A stretch of DNA of 64,000 nt from Thecamonas trahens ATCC 50062 (GCF_000142905.1 NW_013657611.1:66717-130716); one strand, 5' to 3'; shown: positions 1 to 10,821, counted from the first letter of the stretch. Notes: generated by a model not told the origin, from the letters alone. Numbers and translations: made by a program.

Positions 1-1430
1 CCACGACGCGATGAGGACCTCAATGGTGGTGATGGATGCGTTAGCCTCGCGCCAAGGACCGGGAGGAATGAGCATGCCGACAGCGGTATCCGACGGCTCC
101 TCTGGCGGGAAGACGCGCGCAGTGTCGAGGAGGTAGTACTTGCCGTCGCTCCCGCGGTGGCCCTCGATGTCGGCCGGGCCACAGATGGTGGTATACGGCG
201 GGGCGCGACCGACAGGATGAGGCGCGAGATTGAGCAGCTCGGCCGCCGCCGCCATGATGGTGTTAAACACCGGATCATCGTCGTGGACAGTGATGGCGCC
301 GTCGTCCGAGCCGTAGATAAGCGAGGCCGAGCCGTCGATTGGGAGCAGCGACGACGCAATGATGCGATGCCCGCGGTAGTCGAGGATGGTCATGAGCGGA
401 AAGTGGAGGTCAGGCATGTCGAGGTGCAGGAAGGCCCGGAGGCCTTCGAGCTCGAGGCCGGCCGCGGCGATGGCAAACTGTGCGCCAGCGTAGATACCGT
501 GCGAGTCGGTCGCAAACTTGAAGAACATCGACGCCACCACGTACTTTTCGCCACCGGCAACGCCGCCGGCTTCTGTCGCCGGCAGAATCCGCCGCGGCGC
601 ACCCTGCGGCAGCCCGGCCTCGTCCACAATGATCCGCGCAATGGCCTGCGCCGTCTCGGCAAACGTCGAGGTCAGCGCGTACAGACGCGCGGCGCGGACC
701 AGCCGCTCATGCGGCGTCGCCACCGGCAGCTCCAGCAGCGTCTGGAACTCTGCGTTCCAGTCGCGGGACGCCATCTCTAGCAGATCATCTTCGAGTGGGT
801 CCGCTACAGCCGTTCGAAGAACGGGGCGCTTGGTGCCGCCGCTCCGAGGCCAGTTGAGAATGGTTCGTTGTCGTACATCATGGGCTCGCCGAGTGTGTCG
901 GCGTAGGCGGCGATCGGAGCCGGGGCAGATCCATTCGACCATGCAGGTGGTGGGCTGTCCGGCATGGGCTCGCCGAGTGTGTCGGCGTAGGCGGCGATTG
1001 GAGCCGGGGCAGATCCATTCGACCATGCAGGTGGTGGACCAAGCGCCGAGTACATCGATGCACCATCTTGTCCGTTAGGCGTCTGCCCAGGATGGGTAGC
1101 AAGAGCGATGGGTGTGGCTGGCCCGAGAGCAGCGTAGAGAAAAGTGGACGGTTCCAGAGGCGATCCATCCTCAGCAGTTGCAGCATACGCCATTTGAAGT
1201 TCCCGAGGAGCAGCATAACCTTGAGCAGCGTTTGGAAGAGCAGAAGCCAACCCCGATTCACCATCGCCCTCCATACCATTTGCCATCATGGTCAGCTGCA
1301 TGACCTGCGGAGGGTGGACAGCTTCCAAAGCACATGCATACTGCGCCAGCACACTACCTTCTTCCACATCATGTCCAAGTCGCGGGAGGTGAAGAACGTT
1401 CCTCACTTGGTTCTCTCTCACACTTGCCAT
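1..1430 (-). CDS. CLU-domain protein, C-terminus beyond left edge
   Basis: The minus strand from about 780 to 1 translates, in one open frame, to a CLU (clustered mitochondria) domain. Landmarks are DWNAEFQTLLELP at the start, SLLPIDG and LIYGSDDG in the middle, and EGHRGSDGKYYLLDTARVFPPE near the edge. The domain is known from CLUH/Clu1, cytoplasmic proteins affecting mitochondrial distribution and nuclear-encoded mitochondrial mRNAs. Upstream, an open frame begins at Met 1430 and encodes a low-complexity Pro/Ala-rich segment containing two copies of a 28-residue repeat; it hits a stop at 804. One extra base in the CCCC run near 820 would join it to the CLU frame, so I treat both as one gene with a consensus error. 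A separate start at the Met near 774 is the alternative. The protein is truncated by the window, so its length and the usual CLU partner domains cannot be assessed. Confidence 0.75.
879..1042 (-). repeat. 84-bp tandem repeat, two copies
   Basis: Two nearly identical 84-bp units start at about 879 and 963 and encode 28-residue repeats with the core AWSNGSAPAPIAAYADTLGE. The period is a multiple of three, so the reading frame is preserved. It lies in the N-terminal low-complexity part of the CLU-domain protein. Confidence 0.85.
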
Positions 1431-1725
1431 GGTTGTCAGGGTGTGAGGGAATGGATACGACTATGTTCCATAGAGAGAGTGCGGTGTCGCCTGGTCTCTC
1501 TCTCACACGGCCAAAGCGCCTTCGATCGGCACAGACTGCTGCTGCCGCTCGCCGGCTGACACATGCGCAGCAATACAGCGTCGTTGTGCTGTGCAGGGGG
1601 GCATTCGCATTCGGACGAGAGTATGGTGCGATGGACAGGAGGAGGGAGGGGGAGTGGGAGGGGGAGGGGGAGGGGGGGGAGGAATCGGATTATTGCGAGG
1701 GAGAAATCCGACTCGAGGGTCCCGG

Positions 1726-2994
1726 CTACGTAGCGCGCTTAGTCCAGAGGGGGGCATGGGCTTGGTCCAGTCGTCGTAGACGGGATCGGGCGATAGAGAG
1801 GGAGGCTGAGAGGGAGGCGAGGCGGGCCTGAAGGGCGACAAGCCCATCGGATGGCGCACAGCTCGAGTCGTTCGCCGCAGTGGCATCGTCGAGGCAGCCA
1901 GCAATTCCGGCGGCGATCGACGGTCGTGGCCAGCCAGGCGACGTCGTCATGGCGGCTCCGAGAGCGCGCTCGGCATCACTCACTGCCCAAAGTGCCCAGC
2001 TGCAGACGGCGGTGGCAGCAAGAAGAACCAGCAGGAGGGCCAGCGCCGCCCGTATTGCCGGCGATCCAAACACCGCTGCCCGCGCCCGGCCCTCGGCCGC
2101 ATCAGCTGCAGCCTGAAGCCGGGCTCGGGGCGAGGCCAGACGCTGCGGCGATCGCGATCGCGACCGAGACCGAGACCGAGACCGCGACCGACGCCGCCGC
2201 GACCGCGACCGCGACCGGCCTCTTCGTGACCGCGACCGAGACCGCCGCTGGCTCGGCTCGCCCGGCGGTGCCAGCGACGTCGCCGACGTCGCCATGCTTT
2301 GGCGTGGCTGCGCCGCCGTGGCCACCATCTTTTGTAGATGCGCCAGCCAGGCCCCGTAATACTCTGCGGTGCGGGCGAGCGAGGCTTTGGCGATGACCCG
2401 CTTGAGCATGGTCGACTTGATCCACTTGAACTCTGAGGAGATGAAAAGAAAGCAGGCCGAGTCGGGCGCAGCCGGATCCGCCCAGCAGCAGTAGCGATTG
2501 AGGACGAGGAAGTAGTCTGCGTACGGCACGCCTGTTGATGCTGTCTCAGTCGCCACCACAAAGCGCACCGGGCCGGCGCCGCCATCTACGGAACGGACCA
2601 CTGCAACCTGCTCCTCCACCAGGTGTGCCTCTTTGACACCCATCGGCGTCTTGACCACCTGATCAAAGACCAGCTCCCGTACATCAGTCGCATCGTCGGC
2701 ACGATGTGACCACGGCGACTGCGACTCGATGCGATGTCCCAGCTCGGCGTAGAGCGAAGGGAGGAAGCTGCCACCTTCGGCAAAGACCAGCTCCCAGAGC
2801 CCAGACACACTCGTAGCCACGCGGACACGGTCCACATACGTATGTTCCAAGTGTGCCCCGTCTCCACACCCGCACTCCATCCCTAAGCCCTCGGGACCAG
2901 GCGGCACGAGTCGGGTGTGCCGCAGCACCGGATCGAGGCCGACTCGCTGCCCGTCGCGCTCCGCACACCACAACGCGCCTCCAGGCTGCGCCAC
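1726..2994 (-). CDS. VASt-domain membrane protein (Aster/LAM-like)
   Basis: 422 residues. Residues about 45-205 match the VASt fold of GRAMD1/Aster and yeast Lam proteins: a TYVDRVRVATSVSGLWELVF start, then SFLPSLYAELGHRIESQSPW, a GVKEAHLVEEQ strand and a C-terminal helix ending near AEYYGAWLAHLQKM. In that family the domain carries sterol between endoplasmic reticulum and plasma membrane at contact sites. A strikingly regular Arg/Ser block follows (about 235-290), then one transmembrane helix (about 308-337, LALLLVLLAATAVCSWALWAV) that would anchor it, and a short tail. The GRAM domain that normally precedes VASt is absent, and I see none in the 100 bases upstream. The Met at 2994 is the only reasonable start in the frame. 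Sterol transfer is inferred from the fold. Confidence 0.75.
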   Translation of the reverse strand: MAQPGGALWCAERDGQRVGLDPVLRHTRLVPPGPEGLGMECGCGDGAHLEHTYVDRVRVATSVSGLWELVFAEGGSFLPSLYAELGHRIESQSPWSHRADDATDVRELVFDQVVKTPMGVKEAHLVEEQVAVVRSVDGGAGPVRFVVATETASTGVPYADYFLVLNRYCCWADPAAPDSACFLFISSEFKWIKSTMLKRVIAKASLARTAEYYGAWLAHLQKMVATAAQPRQSMATSATSLAPPGEPSQRRSRSRSRRGRSRSRSRRRRSRSRSRSRSRSRSPQRLASPRARLQAAADAAEGRARAAVFGSPAIRAALALLLVLLAATAVCSWALWAVSDAERALGAAMTTSPGWPRPSIAAGIAGCLDDATAANDSSCAPSDGLVALQARLASLSASLSIARSRLRRLDQAHAPLWTKRAT

Positions 2995-3102
2995 GGATTA
3001 GAGGCAATATACCGGAGGGTGGATATGCTGGCCGGGCAAAGTGTGGGGGGCCATGGTGGCAAAGGCCAAAATGATCATGTTTACAACTCACGATCTGCAC
3101 GA

Positions 3103-3765
3103 CTAGGCGAGGTTGAGCGTCTTGCGCAGGAGCTCCATGTTGGCGTTCTTGCCATGCGAGGCAGCAGCAATGCCGTTGGACGGACACGGCATGTCCGGGA
3201 TGGTGAACACACCGCTGGCGATCGAGTCGGTGAAGCCCGAGAAGGAGATGACGACGTCAAGCGAGTTGGTCGTCGCGTTGTACGTCTCAAGGGCAACCAG
3301 GGCGCCCGAGTCGATGGCAGTGTATGCCGAGTAGACCTGACCCTCGCCATGGGCGGACCAGATGTACGCGTTGGTGCCGTACCAGTTGCCGACGCCCACA
3401 AACTCCGCCTTGGCCAGCGCATCCTGGCCGATGACCGAGCCCGAGGTCGCCTGCTTGGAGCAGACCTGCTTGTTCTGCGTCGCGGGGAGATAGGCGAGGG
3501 TGGTCTGCGGCGAAGAGAACTTGCCCGACGAGTCAAAGTTCTCAAAAACAGACAAGACCATCGGCGGCATGACAATGTCCGTCCGCTGCATGCCCGTGGT
3601 GTAGTCGACATACATGGCTCCCGTAAAGTACGTCGCCGGCGCCACAAACATGTTGATGTGGGAGGTCCAGAGGTTGGGGAGGGTCGGCGGCTGCGGGTCG
3701 GCCGTCACTGCCACCGCCAGAGCAAAGGCAAGGGCAACAATGGCAACCTGCATAGTCTTGGCCAT
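3103..3765 (-). CDS. Small secreted protein, possibly ependymin-like
   Basis: I start it at the Met at 3765 because the next residues, MAKTMQVAIVALAFALAVAVTA, form a clear signal peptide; the frame is open further upstream but there it only translates a GTGCGT repeat. The product is 220 residues with a mature part of about 198. Visible features are LPNLWTSHIN near the mature N-terminus, YVDYTTGMQRTD, a QVCSKQA motif and an IPDMPCPS motif near the C-terminus, giving two Cys that could pair. The spacing of the aromatic/YVDY strand, the CSK and the late P-x-x-C is reminiscent of the ependymin/LolA-like lipid-binding fold, but this is a weak resemblance. It is probably secreted or in an endomembrane lumen. 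No membrane helix is seen after the signal. Confidence 0.65.
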   Translation of the reverse strand: MAKTMQVAIVALAFALAVAVTADPQPPTLPNLWTSHINMFVAPATYFTGAMYVDYTTGMQRTDIVMPPMVLSVFENFDSSGKFSSPQTTLAYLPATQNKQVCSKQATSGSVIGQDALAKAEFVGVGNWYGTNAYIWSAHGEGQVYSAYTAIDSGALVALETYNATTNSLDVVISFSGFTDSIASGVFTIPDMPCPSNGIAAASHGKNANMELLRKTLNLA

Positions 3766-3787
3766 TCTCACGTTCAGAGTCGAGTGT

Positions 3788-3830
3788 GTACGTGTGCGTG
3801 TTCGTGTGCGTGTGCGTGTGCGTGTGACTG
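3788..3830. repeat. GTGCGT/GTGTGC simple repeat
   Basis: A short tract of alternating GTGCGT units lies just upstream of the secreted-protein gene, in its probable 5' leader. It is responsible for the Arg-Thr run that appears if the frame is read from upstream of the true start. Confidence 0.8.
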
Positions 3831-4043
3831 TCCAAACTGCCTTGGCTGTTTTATTCTGGCCAATGGCATGTGCAAGACCGACGGTGGCCAAAGGGCTCGT
3901 GTCGCACGTGTGCGGACAGTGTACGGAAAATGTAGTTTGCGGGGGAGGGGGGGGGGCAAGATGAGTTCAGGAAGAGCAGGTTGCACTCTGTGTTCATGGC
4001 TTGGTTGAGGACGGACAATGGGTTGTTGGTCGGCGGACAGGTG

Positions 4044-7000
4044 CTAGATTTGCGTCATCTCGTGGTCGGCGGACGGCGGGGTCTCGGATTCGGCGGTGCG
4101 CGCCGAGAGCGCCTTGGACGCGACGATGGCGACGACGGCGAGGGCGAGAAAGGCAAAGCAGACGGAGAGGGCAAGCGGAATGGCAAGCTTCGAGTTGCGC
4201 TCCTCCAGCCGTGAGGTAGCGACCTCGCGGTCGGCAGCCACAGGATCGATCGCGTTGGCCGGCGCGCCGGCGACAGTCATGACAAAGACCTCGGACACGT
4301 CGATGAGCTCCAGACTCACGGGCGCGGTCGAGATCATCGCGCCGCTGCGGCTCCAAACCGCATTGATCGAACCAAATCCGGCCACAACATCCCACACCGA
4401 CTCGCCAAACACCGACGCCCACAGCCGGTCGTACGAGCCGACCGGCTCTGTCGCGTTGACCAGCTCGGGCATGTCAAGTCGGGACGCAAGGTCCAGCGGG
4501 CGGGACGCCGTCGCGTTGACGCGCGATGGAGTTGCCTCGAGATGGCAGAGCCACTCAATGTTGACGCATTCCGAATCGCTCGCCATCGGCCCAAAGTCGT
4601 CGTCGTCGTCGTCGACGCAAACCTGTTCTGTCGAGCATGTCATACCCATTGCGCTTGTCGGGTCCACACTCGCCGCTGCCCCATCCACTAGCGCGTTGCG
4701 CATCTCGGCTAGAACCGCCGTCCACCGCACTTCACCCGGTCGTGGATTCGCTGCCACGTAGCTGTCGGTGACGGCAAAGACTGGCCAGCCAAACACGACA
4801 CTGCTCGGCAAGAGTGGGCTCGACTCTTGGGAAAGCCGGACGAGCTCGTGGGTGAGCTCGAGCCAGTGCCCGAGCACCACGTCGCAGTCGCCGCTGCTCA
4901 CTGACGCCGGATTGAACGACGCAAGCGTGTCCATCGCTGCTCGGACCGATGACGTGATCAACGGATTGAGTGTAGGAGCTAGAGCAGCAATCACATCGAC
5001 GTGCTCCGGCGGGACGCAGACCCGCGTCGCCCGCGCCAGCAGCTTCTCAGGCGTCACCAACTGCGTCGGCTTGGAGAGCCCGTTGCGAACGCCGACCGCC
5101 GTCAGGCCGTCGACAAGCAACGGCGCAGTCGCCGCCGCCGGCTTGGTCGCCAACGCCGAGCTCAGCTCTGACGCGAGGCCAAAGACAACGTCGGCGTCGG
5201 TCCGCAGCCCAAACCCGCCGACCACCACCATCGTCGGCTGGCCGAGGACTGCCCGGGCCAGCGCTGCACACATTTTGGCTCCACCGGCATGCACAACCCC
5301 GGACGTGTTCGACATCGCGCTGCCGATATCGTTAGTCACCAGATGGCAGACTAGGTGACCGCGCGCTCGGATGCGATGGACCGCAAAGGCGTCAACCACT
5401 CCGTTGACAGGTACCCGTCCTGAAAAGGCATCAAACGTGGCAGCAACTTCAGACGGTGTCCTTTGTGGCGATGCAGAGTGCGCGGCCACAGGCAGCTGGT
5501 CCGGCACGCTGGGCGTCGGCGATGGCGCAGCGCCCAAAGTGTCGTGGCCGCTGCCGAGCTGCAGTTCCCCGCCAATCATGACTCCGCCGAGAAAGGCAGT
5601 GACCAGCAAGAGCACGCCTGCCAGCACCAGTGGCAGGATCACAAGCCGTTGCCGCCGTGGCTTGGTCTCGTTCTTGGGCACCTTGACGGCATCAAATGTC
5701 TGGGTTGCCTGATGTGGCTCCGGCTCCGGCTCCGGCCGCTGCGGCGACGACCGGCCGGCTGCCACCACCCCAAGCCGCAGCACGCCATCATGCCTGCCGG
5801 GCGCCGCGAGTGAGAGTGCCGCCAACGGAATGCTGTCCATGCCACCGCTGTTGTACGGCATGTTCTTCGATGTCCAGCTTTGCAGCTCTGATGATGCGCC
5901 GACATCATCTAGCTCGATGCAGTCCGAGCTGACGTCCGAGCACGTTGCGGTGACTGACGGCGACGACGCAGGCGACTGCGCCTCCAGCACCGTCTGAACC
6001 CGTTCCAAGAATCCGAGTGCAGCTGCGTGCGGAAGCGGTGGCTTCGCCACGGTCGTCAGCCACAGGTACGCCGCAAACCCGGCATTGGGCGCCAGCCCTA
6101 CCAAGTCGCTACCGGCGAGCCCGTGAATCGCGTGCAGCTCGCCAAGGACAAGCGACGACACTGGATGACCGCCGACAACCGCGGCAACCGTGGCATCTCG
6201 GACGCCATCCACGGCGAGCTCCGGCAGCTCATCTCCTATCGAGACCGAGGCCAGGAGCGCAGCAAGGAGCATCGGCTTATCGAGCACAGCCTCGAGAACA
6301 CAGATGCCAAACGCGGCGCCGGGAGTGACCAGCAGCGGCCAGCCGCGCCGCTCGACCGCCGCGCCAACCGCAGCCACCGCCGTCGAGTTCAGCTTCTCGG
6401 CCGCCCACACCAGCGCAACTGCAAGATCAGCCGCGAGTGGCAAATCCAGTGACTCATCCGCGAGTGTCGACGGGAGATAGGCTCCGATGGCATGTGCAAG
6501 CTGAGGCGTCGAGCCAATGAGCTTGACGTGTGCAAGCTCGATCGTAGCACCCGTCCCAAGCGCATACTGGTGGAGAAACGGTGAGCCCGAGCCGGAGGAC
6601 CACGAGCCCGGCGACGGCGCCGCAGTCGAGGTCGATGATGACCTTCGCTCGTGGTCGATGAGCAAGTGTCGCCGTCTTCGCGAGTGCGAGGTTGAGTCGT
6701 CCGATCCATCCGAGCTATGCGAGCCTGAGCCCGATGCTCGAGTCGTCCGTGTCCGCTTGCCACGTGCCACGTGCCAAAAGACCGAAAACGTGCGAGAATT
6801 GGACGCCAGCGTCGTCCCATCGGTCAGCACCGCAGTGATGGTGACCGGAATGTCGGCCGCGACGCGGGGAGCGCGAGACCGAGCGCAACTTGGGACACCT
6901 CGCCGACGTGCGACGCAAACCGTCGGGCCTGCTCGATCACCACAGACTGCGGAAGGAGGACCAGGACGTCAATCGACGAGGTGCGGACGACCACAGAAGA

Positions 7001-8247
7001 TGTTGGATCCGCTTCTAGCTCGAACCGATGGGTGCCAAAGATGAGCTCGACTGAGCCGACTCTAGCCGAGTGGAGGCCAGTGAACGATGTCGAGACATGC
7101 AGCGGCGCGCGCCGATGGCCCACCCCGCCACAGACAACCCGCCACTGGCGAGCGTGCACATGTCTGGCTGTACCGTCGCAATCCGCAGTCGTGGTGGAGG
7201 AACGAGCGAGTTGCTCAGCTGCGGCGCGTATTGCGAGACCAGCGCATGCTGCATCGACGCCGCCAGCAACCCGTCGCCCGGCAACCCAAAGGCATCAGTA
7301 GACATGCCAAGCACGTCGTTGAGTGACCAGTCCATCTGGATCGTTGACAGGAGCGCAGGATCCAGAGATAACCCTGACATCGGCGCCAGCGCCGCCGCGG
7401 CGCCTACCGCTGGCCCGGCATGAGCCTGGGGGAGCCGGATGCGTGCGCGATCGAGCCGGACAATCGAATCCGAGTCACGGGAAACCGACCGGAGTGAGAC
7501 CCAGGCCCCAAAGTCGGAGCAGTGGATGCGAGCACCGGCGACGGTGCCAGGAGCAAGCGTCGACATTCCGACTGTCTGCCCGAGGTCAGCGATGAGCGCC
7601 TCGAGCGAAGAGAACGACGCCAGGTTGCCGCGCCACATGTGCCATCCGTCGTCCTCGAGGTCGACTGCGCCAAGCGCGACAAGGACCACGTGATCGCCGG
7701 CCTCCGACAGATTCGGTGGCGAGACCGTCTCGGTCATGCTCGACGAACCTGGCGTCGACGCCGCGTGCGCCTCGGCAGCCGACGGGCCCGGGCCGGGCGA
7801 GCTTGCAGGCGACGGCTCTTCGATCCACTTGGACGCGAGGACGGTGTTGGAGAAGACGGCAAAGACATCTGACTCGGCAACTAGCCGCACGTCTGGCGCC
7901 ACTACGGCGTCCAAGACCAACCGGACGTCATCGAGCGTGCCACGGATGACACCAAGCGAGGCACGTGCCGCCGACAAATCGATGATACCCTTGGAGAGAA
8001 CAAGGGTGCCATCGCAGACCGCAATCCTGAGCTTGCGCAGTGCAAAGCGACGGCCCGAGATGAAGACCGAGACGGCAGAAGCTGGAGGTGGCTCGATCGT
8101 CGACTGGCCAGAGGCGCTGGTCAGCTGTGGTGGAAGGTCGACAAGCGCTCGCCAGCGTGAGGCAATGACGCAGCCCGGATGCATGGTGCCTCGGGTGGCG
8201 AAGCGTATGCGGCCACGCACCACCCGATTACCAGCTACAGCACTCAT
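4044..8247 (-). CDS. Large protein with two membrane helices, unrecognised
   Basis: Three overlapping minus-strand frames follow one another without room for introns: 8247 to about 7110, about 7130 to 6855, and about 6860 to 4044. Each switch equals one missing base, and a GGGG run (near 7125) and a CCCC run (near 6870) sit at the junctions. With both restored the protein is about 1401 residues. I start at Met 8247 (MSAVAGNRVVRG); the frame is open for another 33 codons upstream. The N-terminal third is rich in short beta-like segments (ELIFGTHRFELEA, ITAVLTDGTTLASNSRTF). A Ser/Arg-rich segment follows, then one hydrophobic helix near 5600-5670 (LVILPLVLAGVLLLVTAFLG) and a second near the C-terminus (LALSVCFAFLALAVVAIVASKAL). 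Between them lie several potential N-glycosylation sites and an Asp run, which fits an extracytoplasmic domain. I cannot place it in a family. Confidence 0.6.
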
Positions 8248-8790
8248 AACTGAGTTCTCCGAAGCTACACACGCACACACACCTTGCCTGTCCCTGGCCC
8301 CTTGGCTGGTTTCAGAAAGGTGTGCCCACCCGGGCCAATCTGCCAACTATGCCCGCGTACGGTGTCCAATCTTGCAAGCGCGTGCAAAGAACTCGGGTCA
8401 CGGTGGAGGCCGCTGCCGGCGCAATCCATACCACGCTGTACAGGGTGGCCCACAGGCTACACCTTTTGCTTCATTTGGGGGGGAGGGGGGGGGGGGGGGG
8501 GGGGAAGGGTAAACATACCAGGAGGATGGAGTGTAGTTAATGGAGTCACGCCCTCGCATGTGAGCGACGACTCCAGATCACCGCCGTCATCGGTGGTGGC
8601 TAGCGCCAACCACGTGGGGTGAGCGGTTCCGCACTGCGGAACTCGATTGTGCCTTTTCGCACGGTAGTCCTCGCGCCGCATGTGCGGCGAGGTTGGCTGA
8701 TGTGGAGATTGTGCGAGGGATAGTGTGGATGGCGTCAGTCATTGCCATACGGATTCGGGCTTGTGTCGATCGCGATTCGGACATGGCCGC
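8248..8790. other. Intergenic, poly-G tract
   Basis: The spacer lies upstream of the large membrane protein gene and downstream of the rhodanese-methyltransferase gene. It contains a 28-base G tract (8477-8504, one interrupting A). I see no coding sequence or RNA gene in it. Confidence 0.6.
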
Positions 8791-9780
8791 CTACGACGGC
8801 GACGACGACGGCTTGCGGGCGACAAAAGACGAGAGCGGGCGACCGTCCGAGATGGCGACCGCCGAGTCGTCCCAGATCTCCCAGCCAGCAAAAGCAGCAG
8901 CAAGCTCGCCATCGCGGAGGAGAAACTTCTCCCGCTTCGGCTTGCCCCACGCTTTGCAGGCCCATGTAAAGGTGTGGACGATGACAAAGCCGCCGGGCGC
9001 TACTGCGTCAGCGACCCAGGCCCACAGCGGGCGATACAGGTATCGCGCCATGACGACAATGTCCAACGATGCGTTGCTGCCGCCAATTTCGGCGACCACG
9101 CGCTCGAGCTCGGCGCTGGCCTCGGCGATCGGAACTTCCTCTAACTCGACCAGCGTGGCAGTGGTCTTATGGGCGACGCCGTGCTGGTCAGCGAGGACCG
9201 CCACGTTGGCCATGTGACGCTCCTGGTGGTCGACGCCGATGCTGACATCGATTCCATCGTCCAGTGCCATAAAGACGACATCGCGCCCGGCGCCGCACGC
9301 TACGTCCAGCGCCACGCTCGTCCGCGTCCCATCGCGGCTGGCAGCCAGCGCAGCTACCATCGCCGGATAGTGCTTGGCGAGGACAGGGCACGGCTCCCAC
9401 ATCCGGGCCGAGCCCTGGACGCCGGTAACCATGCGGGCACCGATGCCCATCGCCGCCACCACCGCATCCAACGTCGCTACCACCACTAGCGGATACCATG
9501 GCGCGAGACGATCGACAATGGCGCCGGCGCCGATCACCACATCCTCCGGCGAGCCGTCCGGCGGAAGGATGACGCCGATGACCGTGTCTCGCGGAGGCAA
9601 AACATGCGCTAGCACATCGTACTCGTTCCATGGGACGCATGCTGCAATGGACAGGTGCCCAGTCTCGTACGCAGCTCGACTGCGGAGGTCGACCACGCGG
9701 ACCGCGTCTTTGGTCGACCACTCGCACAGCGCTCGCGTGGCGGCCTCGGACACCTCGCCGCGGGGCGCAGACTCACCCAT
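8791..9780 (-). CDS. Rhodanese-like/SAM methyltransferase fusion
   Basis: 329 residues in two parts. Residues about 10-105 form a rhodanese-like domain: AVRVVDLRSRAAYETGHLSIAAC followed by VPWNEYD. The active-site loop expected after the DTVIGVILPPDG strand has no Cys at the sulfur-carrying position, so sulfur transfer is unlikely. Residues about 145-325 are a class I SAM-dependent methyltransferase with motif I ALDVACGAGRDVVFMA, a VDHQERHM acidic-loop region, LDIVVMARYLYRPLW and VAPGGFVIVHTF. Small bacterial tellurite-resistance methyltransferases (TehB type) have the closest layout. Dead rhodanese domains often act as binding modules. The substrate is unknown. The start MGESAPRGE precedes the rhodanese fold directly. 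The gene is followed after 258 bp by a J-domain gene, without sign of co-transcription. Confidence 0.8.
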   Translation of the reverse strand: MGESAPRGEVSEAATRALCEWSTKDAVRVVDLRSRAAYETGHLSIAACVPWNEYDVLAHVLPPRDTVIGVILPPDGSPEDVVIGAGAIVDRLAPWYPLVVVATLDAVVAAMGIGARMVTGVQGSARMWEPCPVLAKHYPAMVAALAASRDGTRTSVALDVACGAGRDVVFMALDDGIDVSIGVDHQERHMANVAVLADQHGVAHKTTATLVELEEVPIAEASAELERVVAEIGGSNASLDIVVMARYLYRPLWAWVADAVAPGGFVIVHTFTWACKAWGKPKREKFLLRDGELAAAFAGWEIWDDSAVAISDGRPLSSFVARKPSSSPS

Positions 9781-9980
9781 GCGTGAGCTCTCGCCCGGGC
9801 TTGTGCTGCCGCAGCAGCTCGAGGGAACTGACGTCGCCAGGATGGGCTGGAGTTGGCCAAGTGAGAGCCGTCTTGACGTGAGAGGTTGTAGAAGTGGGGC
9901 GGAGGCGGGATCCGCTAGGTGGGGCCGGACCGATGGAGGAGTGGGAACTTAGCCGATCATCGCCACACACAGCCGTAGGC

Positions 9981-10019
9981 TGTGTGTATATGTGTGTGTG
10001 TGTGTGGGGGGGGGGGGGG
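9981..10019. repeat. GT microsatellite plus poly-G
   Basis: A (GT)n tract of about 25 bases runs into 14 consecutive G. It occupies the 258-bp spacer between the methyltransferase and J-domain genes. Confidence 0.9.
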
Positions 10020-10038
10020 TCGTTTGTGTAGCATAGGA

Positions 10039-10821
10039 TCAGCTGCGGTTGAGACGAGCCTGACGAAGCGCCTCCATCCGCTCGGCCATGGCCTTTTGCT
10101 TCTCCTGCATCTGCGAGGCATAGCGGGCTCGGACCGAGGCGGCTTCTTGGTTGGCGACAAAGTGTCCGCGGCGTAGGATCTCTTCATGACGTCCGCACAC
10201 ACTAGATTTGGGTGGTGTCGGTGTAGGCGTAGGCATTGAAGGCGTCGGCGCCGGTGCTGGCGCGGGCGTGGGTGCAGCAGTAGGTGTAGGGGCGGCAGGC
10301 GCGGGTGCAGGCGCGGTGGCGAATCGCGAAGACTTCAGTGTCTCCAGCAGTGCCTCGCGCTCGGCGCCCAGGCGGGCTAGCATCTCATCCAAAGTCTCCG
10401 ACTCGGCTGGCTTGGGCGAGGTGGATGGAGCCGGGTGGGATCGGTCGCCCTGCTTCCGAGGATCAAACCGCATGGTCGGCGGCGAGAAGGCAGCCTGCGC
10501 CTTGCGAGCAGCGGCAAGCTCGCGCTCGAGAGCAGCCTTCTTGGCAGCCATCTCGGCGTCAAGCCGCGCCCGGCGGAGCGCAGCCTCGCGATCAGCAGCA
10601 GCGCGGCGCGCCATGGCGTAGATCATTCGCTGCTGGGCGTCATACTGACTGCGAAGCTGCTCATCCGAGAGAACAGAAAAGGCTTCTTGCAGCAGAGTAA
10701 ATGCCTCATGGCTCCCGCCCTTGTCAGGATGGAGCGTCTTGGCCTTGGCCTTGTATGCCGTCCGAATGTCCGCAGCCGCTGCATCTTGCGCCACGCCCAG
10801 TACCGCGTAGTAGCTTGTCAT
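10039..10821 (-). CDS. J-domain (DnaJ/Hsp40-type) co-chaperone
   Basis: 260 residues. The first 65 are a canonical J domain: YYAVLGVAQDAAAADIRTAYK (helices I-II), the HPDKGG motif needed to stimulate Hsp70 ATPase, and EAFSVLSDEQLRSQYD (helices III-IV). No Gly/Phe region, zinc finger or C-terminal substrate domain follows, so this is a class III (type C) J protein. Residues about 70-120 are a charged Ala/Arg/Lys helix, probably coiled coil, then a Pro/Ala/Thr-rich linker (about 165-205) and a second charged helix at the C-terminus. There is no signal peptide or membrane helix, so it is probably cytosolic or nuclear. The specific client is not inferable. Confidence 0.88.
   Translation of the reverse strand: MTSYYAVLGVAQDAAAADIRTAYKAKAKTLHPDKGGSHEAFTLLQEAFSVLSDEQLRSQYDAQQRMIYAMARRAAADREAALRRARLDAEMAAKKAALERELAAARKAQAAFSPPTMRFDPRKQGDRSHPAPSTSPKPAESETLDEMLARLGAEREALLETLKSSRFATAPAPAPAAPTPTAAPTPAPAPAPTPSMPTPTPTPPKSSVCGRHEEILRRGHFVANQEAASVRARYASQMQEKQKAMAERMEALRQARLNRS

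Noticed and set aside
157-780. 207-codon plus-strand frame at the left edge
   Set aside because: The minus strand of the same bases encodes a conserved CLU domain; the plus frame is its shadow.
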